A stretch of DNA of 64,000 bases from Irpex lacteus. Taxonomy: Eukaryota > Basidiomycota > Agaricomycetes > Polyporales > Irpicaceae. Below are positions 35,011-47,822 of this stretch, piece by piece (position 1 is the stretch's first letter; every line of letters starts with the position of its first letter). Under the pieces are notes generated by a model that did no database searches, was not told the origin of the DNA, and worked only from the letters and a program-made list of their open reading frames with translations. The position numbers and the translations under genes were made by a program. The DNA lies in contig MQVO02000003.1 in the NCBI GenBank assembly GCA_001986395.2, positions 1,674,001 to 1,738,000 of the forward strand, written 5' to 3'.

Positions 35011-35717
35011 AAGTGCTCTTTCGTCTCCAGCTGGGGATCTACATATTCTATTCTCTGTTCTAATTCTCTGCGGTTCTGTGTTGTACCGTCGCCGAAGAAT
35101 TGATTGAGGTTGATTGACAGTTGTGTCCCCACTCGAGGGCCACTCCCGAACACAAGCCGGGAGGATGGTAGTGGAGCCTTCCGCATTTGGCATCAAACAT
35201 TCAGCACAGGTGTACGCCCGCACCACTCAGTGTTGGAAGGTTAGCTGTTGGCCGCTGCAATGCGATGGCACGGGCTATCGCTGTCTCTTCCACGTCGCCA
35301 AACGCTCCAAGCACGACTCGTTGTGGCGAACGAACACACTGAACCGAGGTGAATTGTGGAATGTTGTTACTGTTCAGCCACTAATGGGCGGAAGTCTTGG
35401 AAAGACAAGTGCAAAAAGGCTGAAGCTTCGATCATTGCGGCCGTTGGGTTTGGTTCCACTCCAGCCAGCCCTGGTTATCGCCTGTCCTGTGCGACAACTC
35501 CCCACAATGATGACGTTCTCTACAGCTCAGAGATCGGGGAGTCTCCTGTCTGTTAGCCTATGCGTGCCCCGGCCGCCCGATCCAACCAATCGCCTTGCAG
35601 TGTCAGCCACTATATCATCCCAGCCTCACCTTACCTGCGCAACGCAGCGCATCCCTCGCTTCTCTTCCTCCTCCTCCCCTTCTTCCTCAATTCTTTCCCT
35701 CGTTCGCATTTCCCACG
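35011..35717. promoter_or_regulatory. Intergenic region / aquaporin promoter
   Basis: A 221-codon ORF crosses this interval into the aquaporin gene in another frame but has no recognisable domain. A C/T-rich tract at 35655-35710 lies directly before the aquaporin ATG, as is common at fungal transcription starts. Confidence 0.35.
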
Positions 35718-37125
35718 ATGCCGTTCAGGTCAAAGCGAAGCAAACGCGAGTCTACGCAACCTATAACAGCCCCAAATGATCTGAACAATGACATCGATAC
35801 CCCCCGCGAAGGCATGTTCGCCAACATCGTCGACGACTGTCAAGCCGCCTTCGTAGAATTCTGCGGTACGGTCACCTTTCTCACCCTCGCGTATGGTGGC
35901 GTCCAAGCTTCGGGGTATGAAGCAAATGCCCAAGGGCTGCCTGGCCTGGCGGTCGACCGCGTCATGTACATCTCGCTCTCGTTCGGTCTCAGTCTGCTCG
36001 TGTCGGCATGGCTGTTCTTCAGGGTCACTGGTGGCCTGTTTAACCCCAATGTATCGCTCGCATTGGTCATCGCCGGTGTCATCACCCCAGTACGGTTTGT
36101 GCTGTATTGTATCGCACAGCTGATCGGAGGCATCGTCGCCGCCGCTCTCGTGTTGGCTTTGACCCCCGGTGTACTGCAATCAAAGTAGGTCGTTGCAGCA
36201 GTTCCACAATGGATCTTAAACATGTACTGATCATGTTCGCGTTGTTTGTAGCACGACGCTTATACAGGGTATAAACCGCGCACAGGGTGTATTCATCGAG
36301 GCGTTCATCACTGCTGCTCTGTGCCTCGCTGTGCTCATGCTCGCAGCCGAGAAACACAACGCCACGCCATTCGCTCCAGTATGTATCGTCACGCCTTCCT
36401 TTCAGCGGATCATCACAGCTCACCCTCTCACTCCATAGGTGGGCATCGGTCTCACAGTCCTCGTATGCCATCTCTTCGCCGTCAACTATACAGGAGCCGG
36501 TATGAACACAGCGCGTTCCTTCGGTCCTGCCGTGGTCACTGGTTTCCCATACAACTCGCATTGGGTATACTGGGTCGGCCCCTTCCTAGGATCACTCTTC
36601 GCATCAGGTTTCTACGCTATCCTCAAACAGTACGTCTTGGCTTTTGTCGCCTTCTCCTTTCGCCGGTCAACTCACATTCATCTTGATATTTGTAGCTACC
36701 GTTACTGGAAACTCAACCCTACTGCAGACGTCACAGACGTCTACTTCTCCCCTCCAGACCCTGTCGCTAAAGTTGCTGCTGTTCGGTCCCTGTCGAAGAG
36801 TTCAAGGGCCAGGACGAGCATTGGTGACGGCCGTAGTGGCGCAGCCGCCGCACTATCAGGGAGCGCCGTGGATGACCGGCCAGGGCCCATGATAGACGAA
36901 AAGAGAACAGAGCATGACGTTGTAGATGCACCAGTCGGACACAATAGGAGACGTCGGTCGAGCGTCGCAACGTCAAGTTTGGCTGGGGACAAACGGTCGA
37001 GTTATGCTGGAGGAAACGGGCTGGAGCGTGTGTCGACTCGCCCGGGGACGAGCCACGAGACTGCTCGTAGGCAGAGCGTCAGCGCTGACTTCAGGCCGAA
37101 GATTAGCAACGACAGTCCCGTCTAG
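35718..37125 (+). CDS. Aquaporin (MIP family) with atypical NPA boxes
   Basis: Four exons (35718-36184, 36252-36378, 36439-36629, 36696-37125) give 404 aa. The basic N-terminus, six hydrophobic segments and two half-helix loops follow the MIP plan: [17 protein letters not shown], the first loop [53 protein letters not shown], the second loop [12 protein letters not shown] and [19 protein letters not shown]. The NPA boxes read NPN and NTA. Arg follows the second box (TAR), keeping the selectivity-filter arginine. A long Ser/Arg-rich cytosolic tail (about residues 265-404) has likely phosphosites ([20 protein letters not shown]). It is expected to conduct water or small neutral solutes; selectivity cannot be read from sequence alone. 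Confidence 0.92.
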
Positions 37126-38227
37126 ACTGGCGAGTAGACGTTCTTATCGCCTGCGGGTTTGAACGCTCGTCGAAGACGAGAATGATCTCGGGCTCACGGT
37201 TTTGAGACGAAGAAGTATTATACTCAATCAAACTCGCAGCAGTCTCCGAGTTAATCTCCACCTCAAGCATTCTTGTATATCTACATTATTCCATTGTCTC
37301 TCCCTTTCTGTCTCTTTCGACTGCACATCTCGTCGATTCATCTGTACCATATCACAACTTCACCTTTCTCCTTTCCACTGCAATCTCGTCCTTACAAATA
37401 CACGTTCCCATCCATCTCGAGCCTCACTCCCTTGATTTGTAACTTACTGTAACACCGTAAAGGATGTACTTTTACTACCGACTTCCGTCACGAAATTTCA
37501 CCATGATGTCGATGTCTCTCTATTTGAATTCGGATACGAGCTCATACGTGCCGAGTGGGTGCCCACCTGGTCACACTTGTGCCTACTAATTAGTGCTGTG
37601 ATCCGTCGTGGGCTGGCGAAATTAATGATGGCAGTGAAATGCTGAGTTTGTCTTGTCATTGCATATTGCGAGTTGTAGACTTGTAGCTGGAGCAAGGAAC
37701 GTGTCTATGCTCGAGCGAAGGCTCAGAATTGAGGTCTCGAAGACCGTGCACGGGCTACGTGCAGCCTATGACATGTATGACAGTCCAACTGCGACCACTA
37801 CCATGTAGACATTACATATGTAGACTTACCCTGGTAACGTAGAGATGTGTATGTGTACAAAGGTGGCCATGGCCTGAACCGTGACGACATGTGGAAAATA
37901 TATCAAGCAGCCTAGTAATTACCATTGATGGCAGATGTCAAGTATTACTAAACAACTTGAAGCAGCGACGCACAGTGAAGATTACAACAGGTTAACGTAC
38001 TAAGCAATAAGCAAGGAGCCCACATAAGTGTCATGACCTTGGTAAAAGAGCGACATCAAAACAAGAAGTCGTGAAAATCATGACATAGAACCACAACGTC
38101 CATGCAAGAAGATCAATAAGACGACGGTGTTAGATGTAAGTAGATGATTGTCAAGACGTAGTCCATGGTGGTATATAATGTTCAGCATAGTCCCCGACGA
38201 TGGTCCTTGCAGGAAAGCCATGCGGTC
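37126..38227. other. Convergent intergenic region, 1.1 kb
   Basis: Between the 3' ends of the aquaporin and glycoprotein genes. No ORF of note. It is A/T-richer towards 37850-38170. Nothing else was seen. Confidence 0.3.
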
Positions 38228-39802
38228 TTACGCAAATTGAGCAACGACGCCAGCAATAACCGCAGCTGAGACTGAGACCCAGCTGGTGAGTGAACTCGCG
38301 AGGGCGCCGCTGCTACTCGCGCCAGTTGGAGATGCCGACGCAGAGCCCGAGTGAGAGTTCGAAGCGGATGCTGCAGTGGGTGCCGAGCCGCTTGCACTTG
38401 CAGATTGGGCCTGCAGAACAAAACAGGAAAACGTTGTAGGTCAGTATCGTACGGTTCGCTCGATCAACGGACGGTCACAGCACGAGTGCACGAAGCGCAG
38501 ATAGCATGGAAGCCTCCTGTACAAAGAAACTCACGGAACCAGAACCACTTCTCGTCGCAGACAGACTAATACCGGAACCAGGCGCAGAACCACGAATCGA
38601 ACCCGAACTCGAACCCGAACCCGAACCGGAGACAGAAGCGCTAGCGGAGCCGGTGCCATTCGTAGACGCAGACGGAGGAGAGGTGCTTACACTGGCGGAT
38701 GCCGTGGCTGAGGCGGCAACACCTCCTCCTATGGTAGATAAGGTGGTGCACATCGACGAGGCGGGCGCTGGGTGAGCGGGAGGGGTCACAGGGTCGCCTT
38801 GGTGGAAGGTTGAGGCGCCATATACACCCATCGGCTATCGTAATGTGGCGGTTTGGGTGACGGAGGCGAACAGACGTGAGGTGACGGTTCCGTCGCGAAT
38901 ATGGCAGGTCAAGGCGTCGAACAATCAGCTACATTTTCGCCAACGGAGACAACCACCAGGAATGTTACGTACCTCACCGGTGTCGCCACTGCACTTCTCG
39001 AACACGCCTGCACCGTAGTTTCCTGGCATATTCCAGTCGCACCCCATCACATCGTAGATGTGCTGGCACAGGGCGGGGGCGTGGGGTCCGTCTTTGCAAC
39101 CACGAATGCAGAACTCGTTGTACGCAACGAAGTTGGTCCATTCGTGCAATTGTTGCGTTTGACCGAACGCGCTAGAGAACACCAGACCGCCAATTGGGTT
39201 TCCTGGAAAGACAGATAATCAGCACGTTGTTCTCTAGAGAACGCTGAGCCAGCGCAGATAGATGTTCTTGGCGACACAAAGACGCTTGAAAACGAGCTAC
39301 ACTAACCATTTCCGTCAGCACCGTGTGGGTCTAGCTCGCCGCCCTCATCATGGTCGGGAATATTGATTTTCGTGAGGTCGCCCACACCTGTGACCTGGAC
39401 GTAATCGGGTGTCTGCACAAAGTGCGCGCCAGTGATGGTACCCTCTGGCATGACACGAGTACCGTAGCCAGACTTGAGACACCAAGCGACTTCGATACGC
39501 TCAGTGTTACCGATGGCGGAGTCGGGGCCAGGGTTCGGTGGGCCGTATATACAGAAGTCATCCACCGAGTTAACTGAAAGGTACAGAAATTAAGCAGGGC
39601 GATGATCAGGTGGTAACATAAACAACGTACTGTATAGGTTTTGGCACATGGAAGTCTGGCTGGAGTCTGTACCACATTGGTTGGTACCAGCCTGGCCTCG
39701 TTCGGATGTCTTTGGTGCGGTATTGGGCAGGTACGTCGCACTGTACGTCTGCGCACCAGCTAGCAACGGCAGAACAGCGAAGGCAACCGAGACGGAAAGC
39801 AT
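38228..39802 (-). CDS. Secreted GPI-anchored glycoprotein, macrophage-activating-glycoprotein family
   Basis: Minus-strand exons 39802-39631, 39573-39307, 39202-38973, 38834-38535 and 38410-38228 give 383 aa. A signal peptide (MLSVSVAFAVLPLLAGAQ) is followed by a Cys-containing domain: SQTSMCQNLY, DDFCIYGPPNPGP, VAWCLKSGYGTRVMP, FCIRGCKDG, LCQHIYDVMGCDWNMPG. It then has a ~110-residue Ser/Ala/Gly/Thr-rich stalk and a C-terminal hydrophobic tail (SSLTSWVSVSAAVIAGVVAQ) typical of GPI signals. This matches the conserved basidiomycete cell-surface family annotated as macrophage activating glycoprotein; the name reflects a mushroom immunomodulator and its cellular role is unknown. A TATATA at 39875-39881 lies about 75 bp upstream of the start. 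Confidence 0.88.
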
Positions 39803-41597
39803 CCTCGAAGGAAATGGGGGACAACGGGGGATGGATGGGGTATCGGGTACAAATTTGAAGGTTAAACGAGTGACTATATATCCCGTAGAAGGCCCCGTCC
39901 CTAGCTTGCTTCACGTTCGTGGTCGGCAGAAGGTCAGCTCAGGTGCTACACAGCGTGAGGGGAAGACTCACCGAAAAGTCAGTCCTTTCGGCCTTTCTTG
40001 AGTTTTGAGGACTTCTGGTCTGAGATCACCGGCAATGTTCGACCGCGTTTTGTCCGGCTGGGTCGTACCGTTTTCGCACTAGTCTTGACATATTGACACG
40101 TTTTTGAATGGGACAGAAAATTACTGTTGATAGACGTCGAGATAGTGAGCATCAGGGTCCTTAGGGAGGGTGAGACGGACACAAATAGCGTGTAGCCTGC
40201 GATAAAAAGCAGTGTCCACGGCTGGTGACATGTGCTGGTTAACTGCCATTATATGGAAGCTTCGTCCCTATTTCTTGTTCGTTACCAGGTTGAAAGACAG
40301 CATGACATCTCACGGCGGTTCCTTGGCTAGACCTGAGCCATTGCTGGAGACTTCAAGGCTCATAGGGACTCGGAGTTGCAATAGTCTGTAAAAGGCAAAC
40401 ACGAAGACGGCGTCACGGTTGATAAGCATCGAATCATCGGCGTAAAGCAGGCATGGTCTGGGCGTCGTTCGAGTTTGGCATTGCGAGAAATAGTGAAAGG
40501 CACAACGTAGAGGAGCCCATACATGGAGGTTGAGTTGTCTGTGGTGGTCCTTGGCTTGCGAACTCGGGAGCAATGGTCAAACTTCAGAGGCGCCAGCGCT
40601 GACGGGAGCGTATCGTGCATTGCCTCTTGCGGCAATTAGCGTGATGATATCAGCGAGTATCTGGGGTCCCGATAAGATTTCCTCTTTTTCGAGTCCGTTC
40701 GGCACAAATATCTCAAACAGACTTCTCCATAACCACACAGTTCGCTCATGTCATACGTGTATTAATATGCTGGAATCAGTCGTATAGCAACTTCAAAGCT
40801 TCATGGTATTGTCGCAGCGCATACTGTCACGAGCGCAAACAACTCTAGAGTATGCACCTTGACTCGTCTTTCGTCTAGTGGACTGGAAGGCGTGTCAAGA
40901 CTTCAGTGTGTTCCCTTGTGGAGTGCAGCTTGGGTTGTACGTTCGATGTTAGGGAAATAACGACGTGAGATGCCTTACTAGCGATCTGATTGCCCAATCG
41001 ACTAATTCTCATGCTAGTGGTATGTGCCTTGTACCTAGGTTTACAATACAAATTAACCGCTCTGTCTATCGACCTTCCTCTGAAGGAGCTTTACATATGC
41101 GCAACTCTGTTACTTGAGGCTCCAGTTGCCGGTAAGTATCTTGAGTTGCTTCATACTTATCGATAGTAGGTAGGCCTTTAGTTTCAGTTTCAAAGCTTGA
41201 AGGATCGCAGGCGCCAAGCTACAACACGATGAGTTGAGTGCGATGGCCGCATTCCAAGTACTCTACGCTCATGTCTCCAAGTCGTAGGCTCCTGGGAAAT
41301 AGTGGAAGATAGAAATAACCTCTGTGCCATGTGCCGCACCATGAGGCAATTTCTTGCCGGATTATGAACATTATCTACGTTGACCAATCGCATCGCCCAC
41401 AGTAATCACACAGGCGCTCAGAGACGTTCATTGTGAGCGGCCCGAGGAGATGGCGCGGAGGAGTCACCGTCGGTAGCGGATTGGCGGCAGCTATATACGA
41501 TATACCTCGCCACCCAAACTTTGAAATTCTTCTGGCTTTCTTCTCGACCACCACGGCGAGCATTCCCACAACAGCGGTTTCAAGTTGGTAGTCTGCG
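39803..41597. promoter_or_regulatory. Divergent intergenic region (glycoprotein / ABC transporter promoters)
   Basis: No gene was recognised in 1.8 kb. TATATA at 39875-39881 serves the minus-strand glycoprotein gene. CTATATA at 41491-41497 is about 100 bp upstream of the ABC transporter ATG. Short ORFs at 40310-40787 have no splice-supported extension. Confidence 0.4.
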
Positions 41598-44500
41598 ATG
41601 TCGCAATACCAGCTTCCAGCTGCCGTGTTTCTTGCAGCCAGCGGGCTGTTCAGTGCGGGCCTATTGCTTCTTTCAAAACCGACGACCGATGGCAAAGTGC
41701 AGTTGCCTGACTACATCTCGGACAGCACATCCAAGGACGCCTTTGACGTCGCAAAACCAGAAGATATAGTAGATGGGAACCCGGTGAACGAGGCTAATTT
41801 CTGGGCGCGCGTATGTCATGCAGTCATTCGAGAAGACGTTCAATAGCTAAACGGAACTTCACAGATGCGCCTTCGAAAGATACTCCTCACCTTTATCCTC
41901 GCAGGAATAGTCGCGCTGCAGACTGTTTCCCTCAGTATTTCCGCTATTGAAGGAACGCCGTCACACATCGCGCTATACGCGCTTCACCTTGTATTCTCGC
42001 TCTACCTCTTGGTCACCGCCGCCATCTCTATCAAGCACCAATACAGCGCCCATGAACATGTCATCATTCACCTGTCGGCGTTGACATGTCTCGCGTTTGT
42101 CCTCACCGGTACATTGGCGATTCTACCTGCGTCCCCACCGCCGAAGCCAATTACTACTCTCGCGGCGGACCTCATTGTACCTAAAGGAATATCCTACGCT
42201 ACGGTCTCTCTGTATTTCGTTGCGGTGTTTATCGCGTCCAGAACTCCTGTGGGCCACCTTTGCACTATCCTCCGCCCAGATCTACTCGGAGAAGGTCGTT
42301 GAGCAAATTACCAACAAGTACGATGACAACGTCTGTGGCGTCACCGGAGCCTCCGTCTGGGACACCCTTCTATTCTCGTACACCACGAAAGTCGTCATGC
42401 TGGGATACACCTCAGAGAGTCTCGAAATCGGTGACTTGCCTATTGTACCCGCTAGCATGCGTGCAACCATGATCTACTCATCCATGCGCGTTGCCATGCG
42501 TAAGTTCAAATTGAGCATCGGACGATGGACACCCAAAGCTGGAAGTGGTTGGGAGCTTGGGTATCGTTTGCTTAGGAACAATCTTGGCGTACTTACGTTG
42601 GTCATCTCGTTGGCTGCTGTGTCTGCTGTACTGTTCTACACTCCTGCGCTGTTCTTGCAGAGAGTAGTCGCGTACCTGGAAGCGGATCCTGAACGTAAGG
42701 ACCGTAGCTGGGGATGGGTCTACTGTGCGGTCTTTTCTTCAGCAATGCAATCATGCAATTAGGTAAGCCCCTCGTATTCAGCACTATTGAAATACATGAA
42801 CTGAGTTTTCTCCAGTTACCGGCCAACTCTGGTCTACTTCTACGACCACTCTTCAGGTCCGCCTTCGCGTACAACTCAACTCGATTTTGTTCGCGAAGAC
42901 TCTCGTTCGCAAGGATGTTGCATCTTCTTCCGGCCCCGCACCTGGTACTTCCGATGAGAACGCCCCCACACCCGTCAATGCGGCAACCGACGCTGACGGT
43001 GAAACGAAGAAGGAGGACGATGGTGAAGAGTTCTCTAGCAAAGCGCAGATTATGACCCTCATGACGACCGACGTCGATCGCGTGTCCGAATTCGCGTGGC
43101 ATCTGTTCACTCTCGTCGACTCTCCCATTGAGATTATCATTGGATCTCTCTTCTTGTATAACCTTCTTGGAGTATCGTGCTTCTTCGGGTTGGCGGTTAC
43201 TTGCTTGTTTTTGCCTTTGAATCACTTTGCCGGGGCGGTTGTTGTGGGCGCTCAGGATAACTTGATGAAGGCGAGAGACGAGCGAGTAGCACTCATGAAC
43301 GAGATTCTGGGTGGTATCAGGATGTTGAAGGTGGGTCGCCGTATTTTTTTCCCGTGTACGCTTATGCTCAATGCAGATATAATAGTTCATGGCTTGGGAA
43401 CGTAGCTTCGAAAGCCGGGTACACAAGATTAGAGACAGAGAGCTGAAATATCAGAAGTTAAACTACACGATTGAGGTAAGGCTTTAATCCTCCCTTCATT
43501 ACAGCCAAACTCAGTTTTGCTCTGTAGACTTTATGGAACGCTATTTGGTACATTTTCTGCTTCTTCTCAAGCAGCACAGCAACTGACTGTGCGTGATTAG
43601 GAACGGCTCTCCTATTCTTGTCACCTTGGTCGCGTTCTGGCACTTCTCTATCATTCGTGGACAAACCCTGACGCCATCCATTGCGTTCACATCGATCAGT
43701 AGTATGTACATTTGACGCTGTTTCGTTTTTGTGTTCTCACGGTGTATTTGCAGTCTTCGAAGAGTTGAAGTTCGCTCTGAACGCACTTCCTGAGACCTTG
43801 ATCAACATGCTCCAGGGTCTCGTCTCCATGCGACGGATTGAAAAATATCTGCATGGCGTAGAGGTAGCAACTGTACCCCCTGTTGACGGACAAGACCACC
43901 CGATTCGCCTCCAGTCTGCCACTATCACCTGGCCACAGGACCGCGCACGTGGCGCTTCCGCCGCTCCTTCCGCTGCACCCACTCCTCGTCAGAAGTTCGT
44001 CTTGGTCGACCTTACGTTGGACTTCCCGTTGGGCGAGCTTTCCCTTGTTTGCGGTAAACTTGGAAGTGGAAAGACTCTACTATTGCTCAGTTTGCTCGGA
44101 GAAGCGGACTTATTGACCGGCCAATTGGTATGCCCGAGGAGCCCTCCAGATGCCCTTGCGAACTTTGCGGGCCAGAAGGTGAGCGATGAGGATTGGATCG
44201 TGAAGGGTGTGTGCGCGTATGTGCCGCAGAGCGCGTGGTTGAGAAATGCGTCTATTCGAGGTATGTTGTCTATCTATTATGTGTCCACCGCCACAACCAG
44301 GAAACTAACAATCGTGATAGATAATATTCTGTTCGATCTGCCTTACGACGAAAAGAGGTATCAGAAGACGCTGGAGGTTTGTGCGCTGTTGAGCGACTTG
44401 CAAATCTTGGAAGACGGAGATTTATCGGAAATTGGCGAACGAGGAGTGAACCTGTCTGGCGGTCAGAAGGCGCGAGGTAAGTATTTATTGGGTTTGCGCA

Positions 44501-47500
44501 CCATACCAGTACTAAGTTATCTTTCAGTTTCCCTTGCTCGTGCAGTATATTCGCGTGCGTCCGTACTGCTTCTGGATGATGTCCTTTCTGCTGGTGAGTT
44601 TCTTTATTCTTTCTGAACTGGCGTTGTCTAACAGATTTCTCTCCAGTCGACGCCCACACCGCACACCACCTGTATTACGAGTGCTTGAAAGGAGACCTCA
44701 TGAAGGGTCGTACAATCATCCTGGTCTCGCATCATGTACAGCTCTGTGCTCCGGGTGCCAGCTATATCGTTGCTCTGGATAACGGTCGTCTTCAATACCA
44801 AGGCAGCCAAGGCGATTTCATGTCTTCCAAGGTCCTCCAAAGTCTCAGTCAGTCCGGCGCTGTAGACAAGAGCGACGAAACCGAAGAGGCGAAAGTTCAC
44901 GATATCGAAGAACTCGTTCCTGTTGAATCGTCCGACTCCCAAGAACCATCGCCAGGTGACAAGTCAGAGACGAACTCCACTGCCGCGCCTACCGCAGTTG
45001 ATGTTCAAGTCGATCAAACTGCGAGCAAACCCGAACAGAGGAAAGCACCGAGAAAGTTGATCGAAGAGGAGAAACGTGCCGTCGGACGGATCGGTAAAGA
45101 TATCTGGACGACGTACCTGCAGGCATGCGGTGGCATGTGGTATTGGGTTGCATTTTCGACGTCGTTGATACTCGCTGCCGCTGGTCCAGTGTTGCAGAAC
45201 GGGTGGCTCAAGTATGTGAAAATAGTCCTTGAACTTAATGACGACGGCGAAGTCACTAATATACTAAACGATAGGGTGTGGACGGGTTCGACAGAAGACA
45301 TCCAGCATGCTAGGCCTGCTTCTTACTACATGGCGGTCTATGCTGGAATCAATTTATTGGGTAAGTTCGGGTTCTTCAACCCTCGAATATCGCTGACTTG
45401 CATCCTAGGCCTTATCTTGACTACCATTCGATGGTTCGTTCTCTGTGAGTCTTCGGCACCTTCTTAATGTTTGAATGCTTCAACTAACCCATTATGTAGA
45501 TAACGGCGGAATTCGCGCTTCTCGAGTATTATACAAGAGTAAGATCTTCTACCACGTACCCCACTGTGTGTACTAAGCCATGTCTAGGGTTGCTTGAGGG
45601 TGTTCTTTTCGCACAGATTCGCTTCCACGATACCGTTTCGCGTGGCCGTCTTTTGAACCGTTTCGGAAAAGACTTCGAAGGCGTGGATAGCAGTCTCCCT
45701 GACAACTTCGGTCGTAGCGTTATGTATGGTCTTTCCGCGGCGACCACCATGATCAGTATCACCTACGTTGGCGGATTCCCGTTCTTGCTGGCCCTCATCA
45801 TTATTGGTTCGCTGTATTATAGTGGTAAGTTCTCCGGTCAAACTATGTTCACCTCTCGGAGCTCATTGTTGCTTGTAGTCGGCAAGGTGTACGGACAAAC
45901 TTCGCGTGACATGCGTCGCCTTGGTATGCATTCCACGCATCCATGTTCTGATACATGCTTACCAGAAACTCAGATTCTGTGACCCGATCACCCTTGTACT
46001 CTATCTACGGCGAGACAATCGCTGGTGTCACTGTTATTCGTGCTTTCGGCGCTTCTTCGAAGTTTCTGCGTGACATGCTTCGCTGTGTTGACACAGTAAG
46101 CCTGGTCATACCATCTCTGCAACTGGATACTGATGATAGATTGTGAATTAGAACTCGAACCCGTACTACTGGATGTGGGGAGGTGAGTGTTTCGTGATTT
46201 ACTGAATATGCTTTGTGATCTTTAACTGCGTTTCAGTGAACCGATGGCTGTCAGCTCGGTTCAATCTGCTTTCAGCTGCCGTAGTCGGTGCAACCGGCTT
46301 CGTGGCCATTTTGACACCAGGAATCTCCGCATCAACAGCTGGATTTGCTCTAGCGTTTGCGAGCACGATATCAAACGATGTAAGACCTCAGACTTCTCTG
46401 CTTGTCGCTAAACTGACGCTATTATTAGTTGTTGTTCATGGTAAGATGAGGCCCACAGTACCCAGTACACAGTGATACTGAGTTACACTAGGTTCGTCGG
46501 TTTGTTGGATTGGAGCAATCTATGGTATGTAGTTAAGCCAGCTTATGAAAAACGGCTTGCTGAATCACACCCATAGGTAGCTGTCGAGCGTATCAAGGAG
46601 TTCACGGAAGTCCAACGTGAACCTCCGGAATTCATAGAGCCGCGGCCTCCGGCCGATTGGCCAGCAAAAGGAGCTATCAAGTGCGAAGATCTGGTCATTC
46701 GTTATGCTGTATGTTGTGTAACAGTTCTGTACATGCGCCCTGCTCACCCTGTCTTGGTAGCCGGATCTTCCGAACGTCCTTCACAAACTGAATTTCGAGG
46801 TCAAACCTGGCGAAAAAATTGGTGTACTTGGACGGACAGGTTCAGGCAAGAGTACGCTAGCGCTCTCGTTCTTCCGGTTCGTTGAGCCTACGGAGGGTCG
46901 CATCATCATCGACGATGTCGACATCGCCAAGATTGGTTTGAGTGACTTGCGAAGCAAACTCACCATCATTCCTCGTACGTACTCAACTGTTTCCTGTGAA
47001 CGTGAACAAGTCACACTGATTGCCGTCTGCAGAGGATCCCACCATTCTTAGCGGCACCCTTCGTTCAACTCTCGATGTGTTCAATGAATACAAAGATCCC
47101 GAGATTGTACGTGACTCTAGCTGATATTCAGTTGATGTATCTCACATCTGCTGTTAGTACGAAGCTCTTCGCCGTGTGCACCTAATTCCCTCATCAGATT
47201 CCACTGAGGAAATCGACACGCTGAACACCAACGTCTTCCGCAATCTCGACTCTCCTGTGTCTGAGGGCGGAGATAACTTCTCTACCGGGTAAGTCTGCCA
47301 TGATCCCCAGTCGACGTGTAAGCCTGACCATTTAATACAGCGAGAAGCAACTTCTATGTATGGCGCGCGCAATTTTGAAGCGTACAAAGTTGCTAATGAT
47401 GGATGAGGTAAGGGCAAGTCCTTCCAACAATCATTCACTTTCTAAACTCGCTCCAGGCCACCGCTAGTGTTGATTATGCGACCGACGAGCTGATCGGGAA

Positions 47501-47822
47501 AACCATTAGACAGTAAGTCTTTGTGGTTGTCACTCGTCGTCTGCTGACATGCTGTGCAGAGAATTTGCCGAAAGTACAATCCTGACGATTGCTCACCGTT
47601 TACGAACTATCATCGACTACGATAGAGTACGTCTCTCGGAGTCGACTGTCTGCTCACGTACTTACAACCCATCAGGTCATGCTACTCGACCAAGGCCGCA
47701 TAGCAGAGTTCGACAAGCCCGCTGTCTTGCTTGCGGACCCCTCGTCAAAATTCCATTCATTATGCAAAGCCACGGGCAAGAGCGAATTTGCTATGCTCAA
47801 GAAAATGGCCGGCGTGCCGTAG
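41598..47822 (+). CDS. ABCC (MRP/YOR1-like) full-length ABC transporter, with apparent frame breaks near the 5' end
   Basis: Multidrug-resistance-associated type exporter, assembled from more than 20 exons, TMD1-NBD1-TMD2-NBD2. TMD1 contains VCGVTGASVWDTLLFSYTTK and VTGQLWSTSTTTLQVRLRVQ. NBD1 has Walker A GKLGSGKT (~44056), signature LSGGQKAR (~44452), Walker B VLLLDD and the switch His in VSHHV. A Glu/Ser-rich linker follows (~44850-45050). TMD2 follows, then NBD2 with Walker A GRTGSGKS (~46832), signature FSTGEKQLL, Walker B LLMMDEATASVD and IAHRL. NBD1 has Asp instead of the catalytic Glu after Walker B, as is usual for ABCC. It begins MSQYQLPAAVFLAASGLF and ends MAGVP. The frame is broken at 42249-42279 and about 42728 (see findings); all other junctions are in frame. 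Confidence 0.9.

Noticed and set aside
35114..35779. 221-codon ORF before and into the aquaporin gene
   Set aside because: Overlaps the aquaporin start in another frame, has no domain and no splice context; likely untranslated leader read by chance.
38535..38800. Possible minisatellite in the Ser/Ala/Gly-rich stalk of the glycoprotein
   Set aside because: Repetition is compositional (Ser/Gly/Ala codons) with no constant period; ordinary for a GPI-protein stalk.
42602..43426. 274-codon minus-strand ORF
   Set aside because: Antisense shadow of ABC transporter exons, which are fixed by conserved protein.
46800..47420. Degenerate NBD2 signature (FSTGEKQLL) as evidence of an inactive transporter
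   Set aside because: Walker A, Walker B with DEAT and the switch His are intact, and as I recall the GEKQ variant also appears in basidiomycete ABCC relatives, so it is not evidence of decay.
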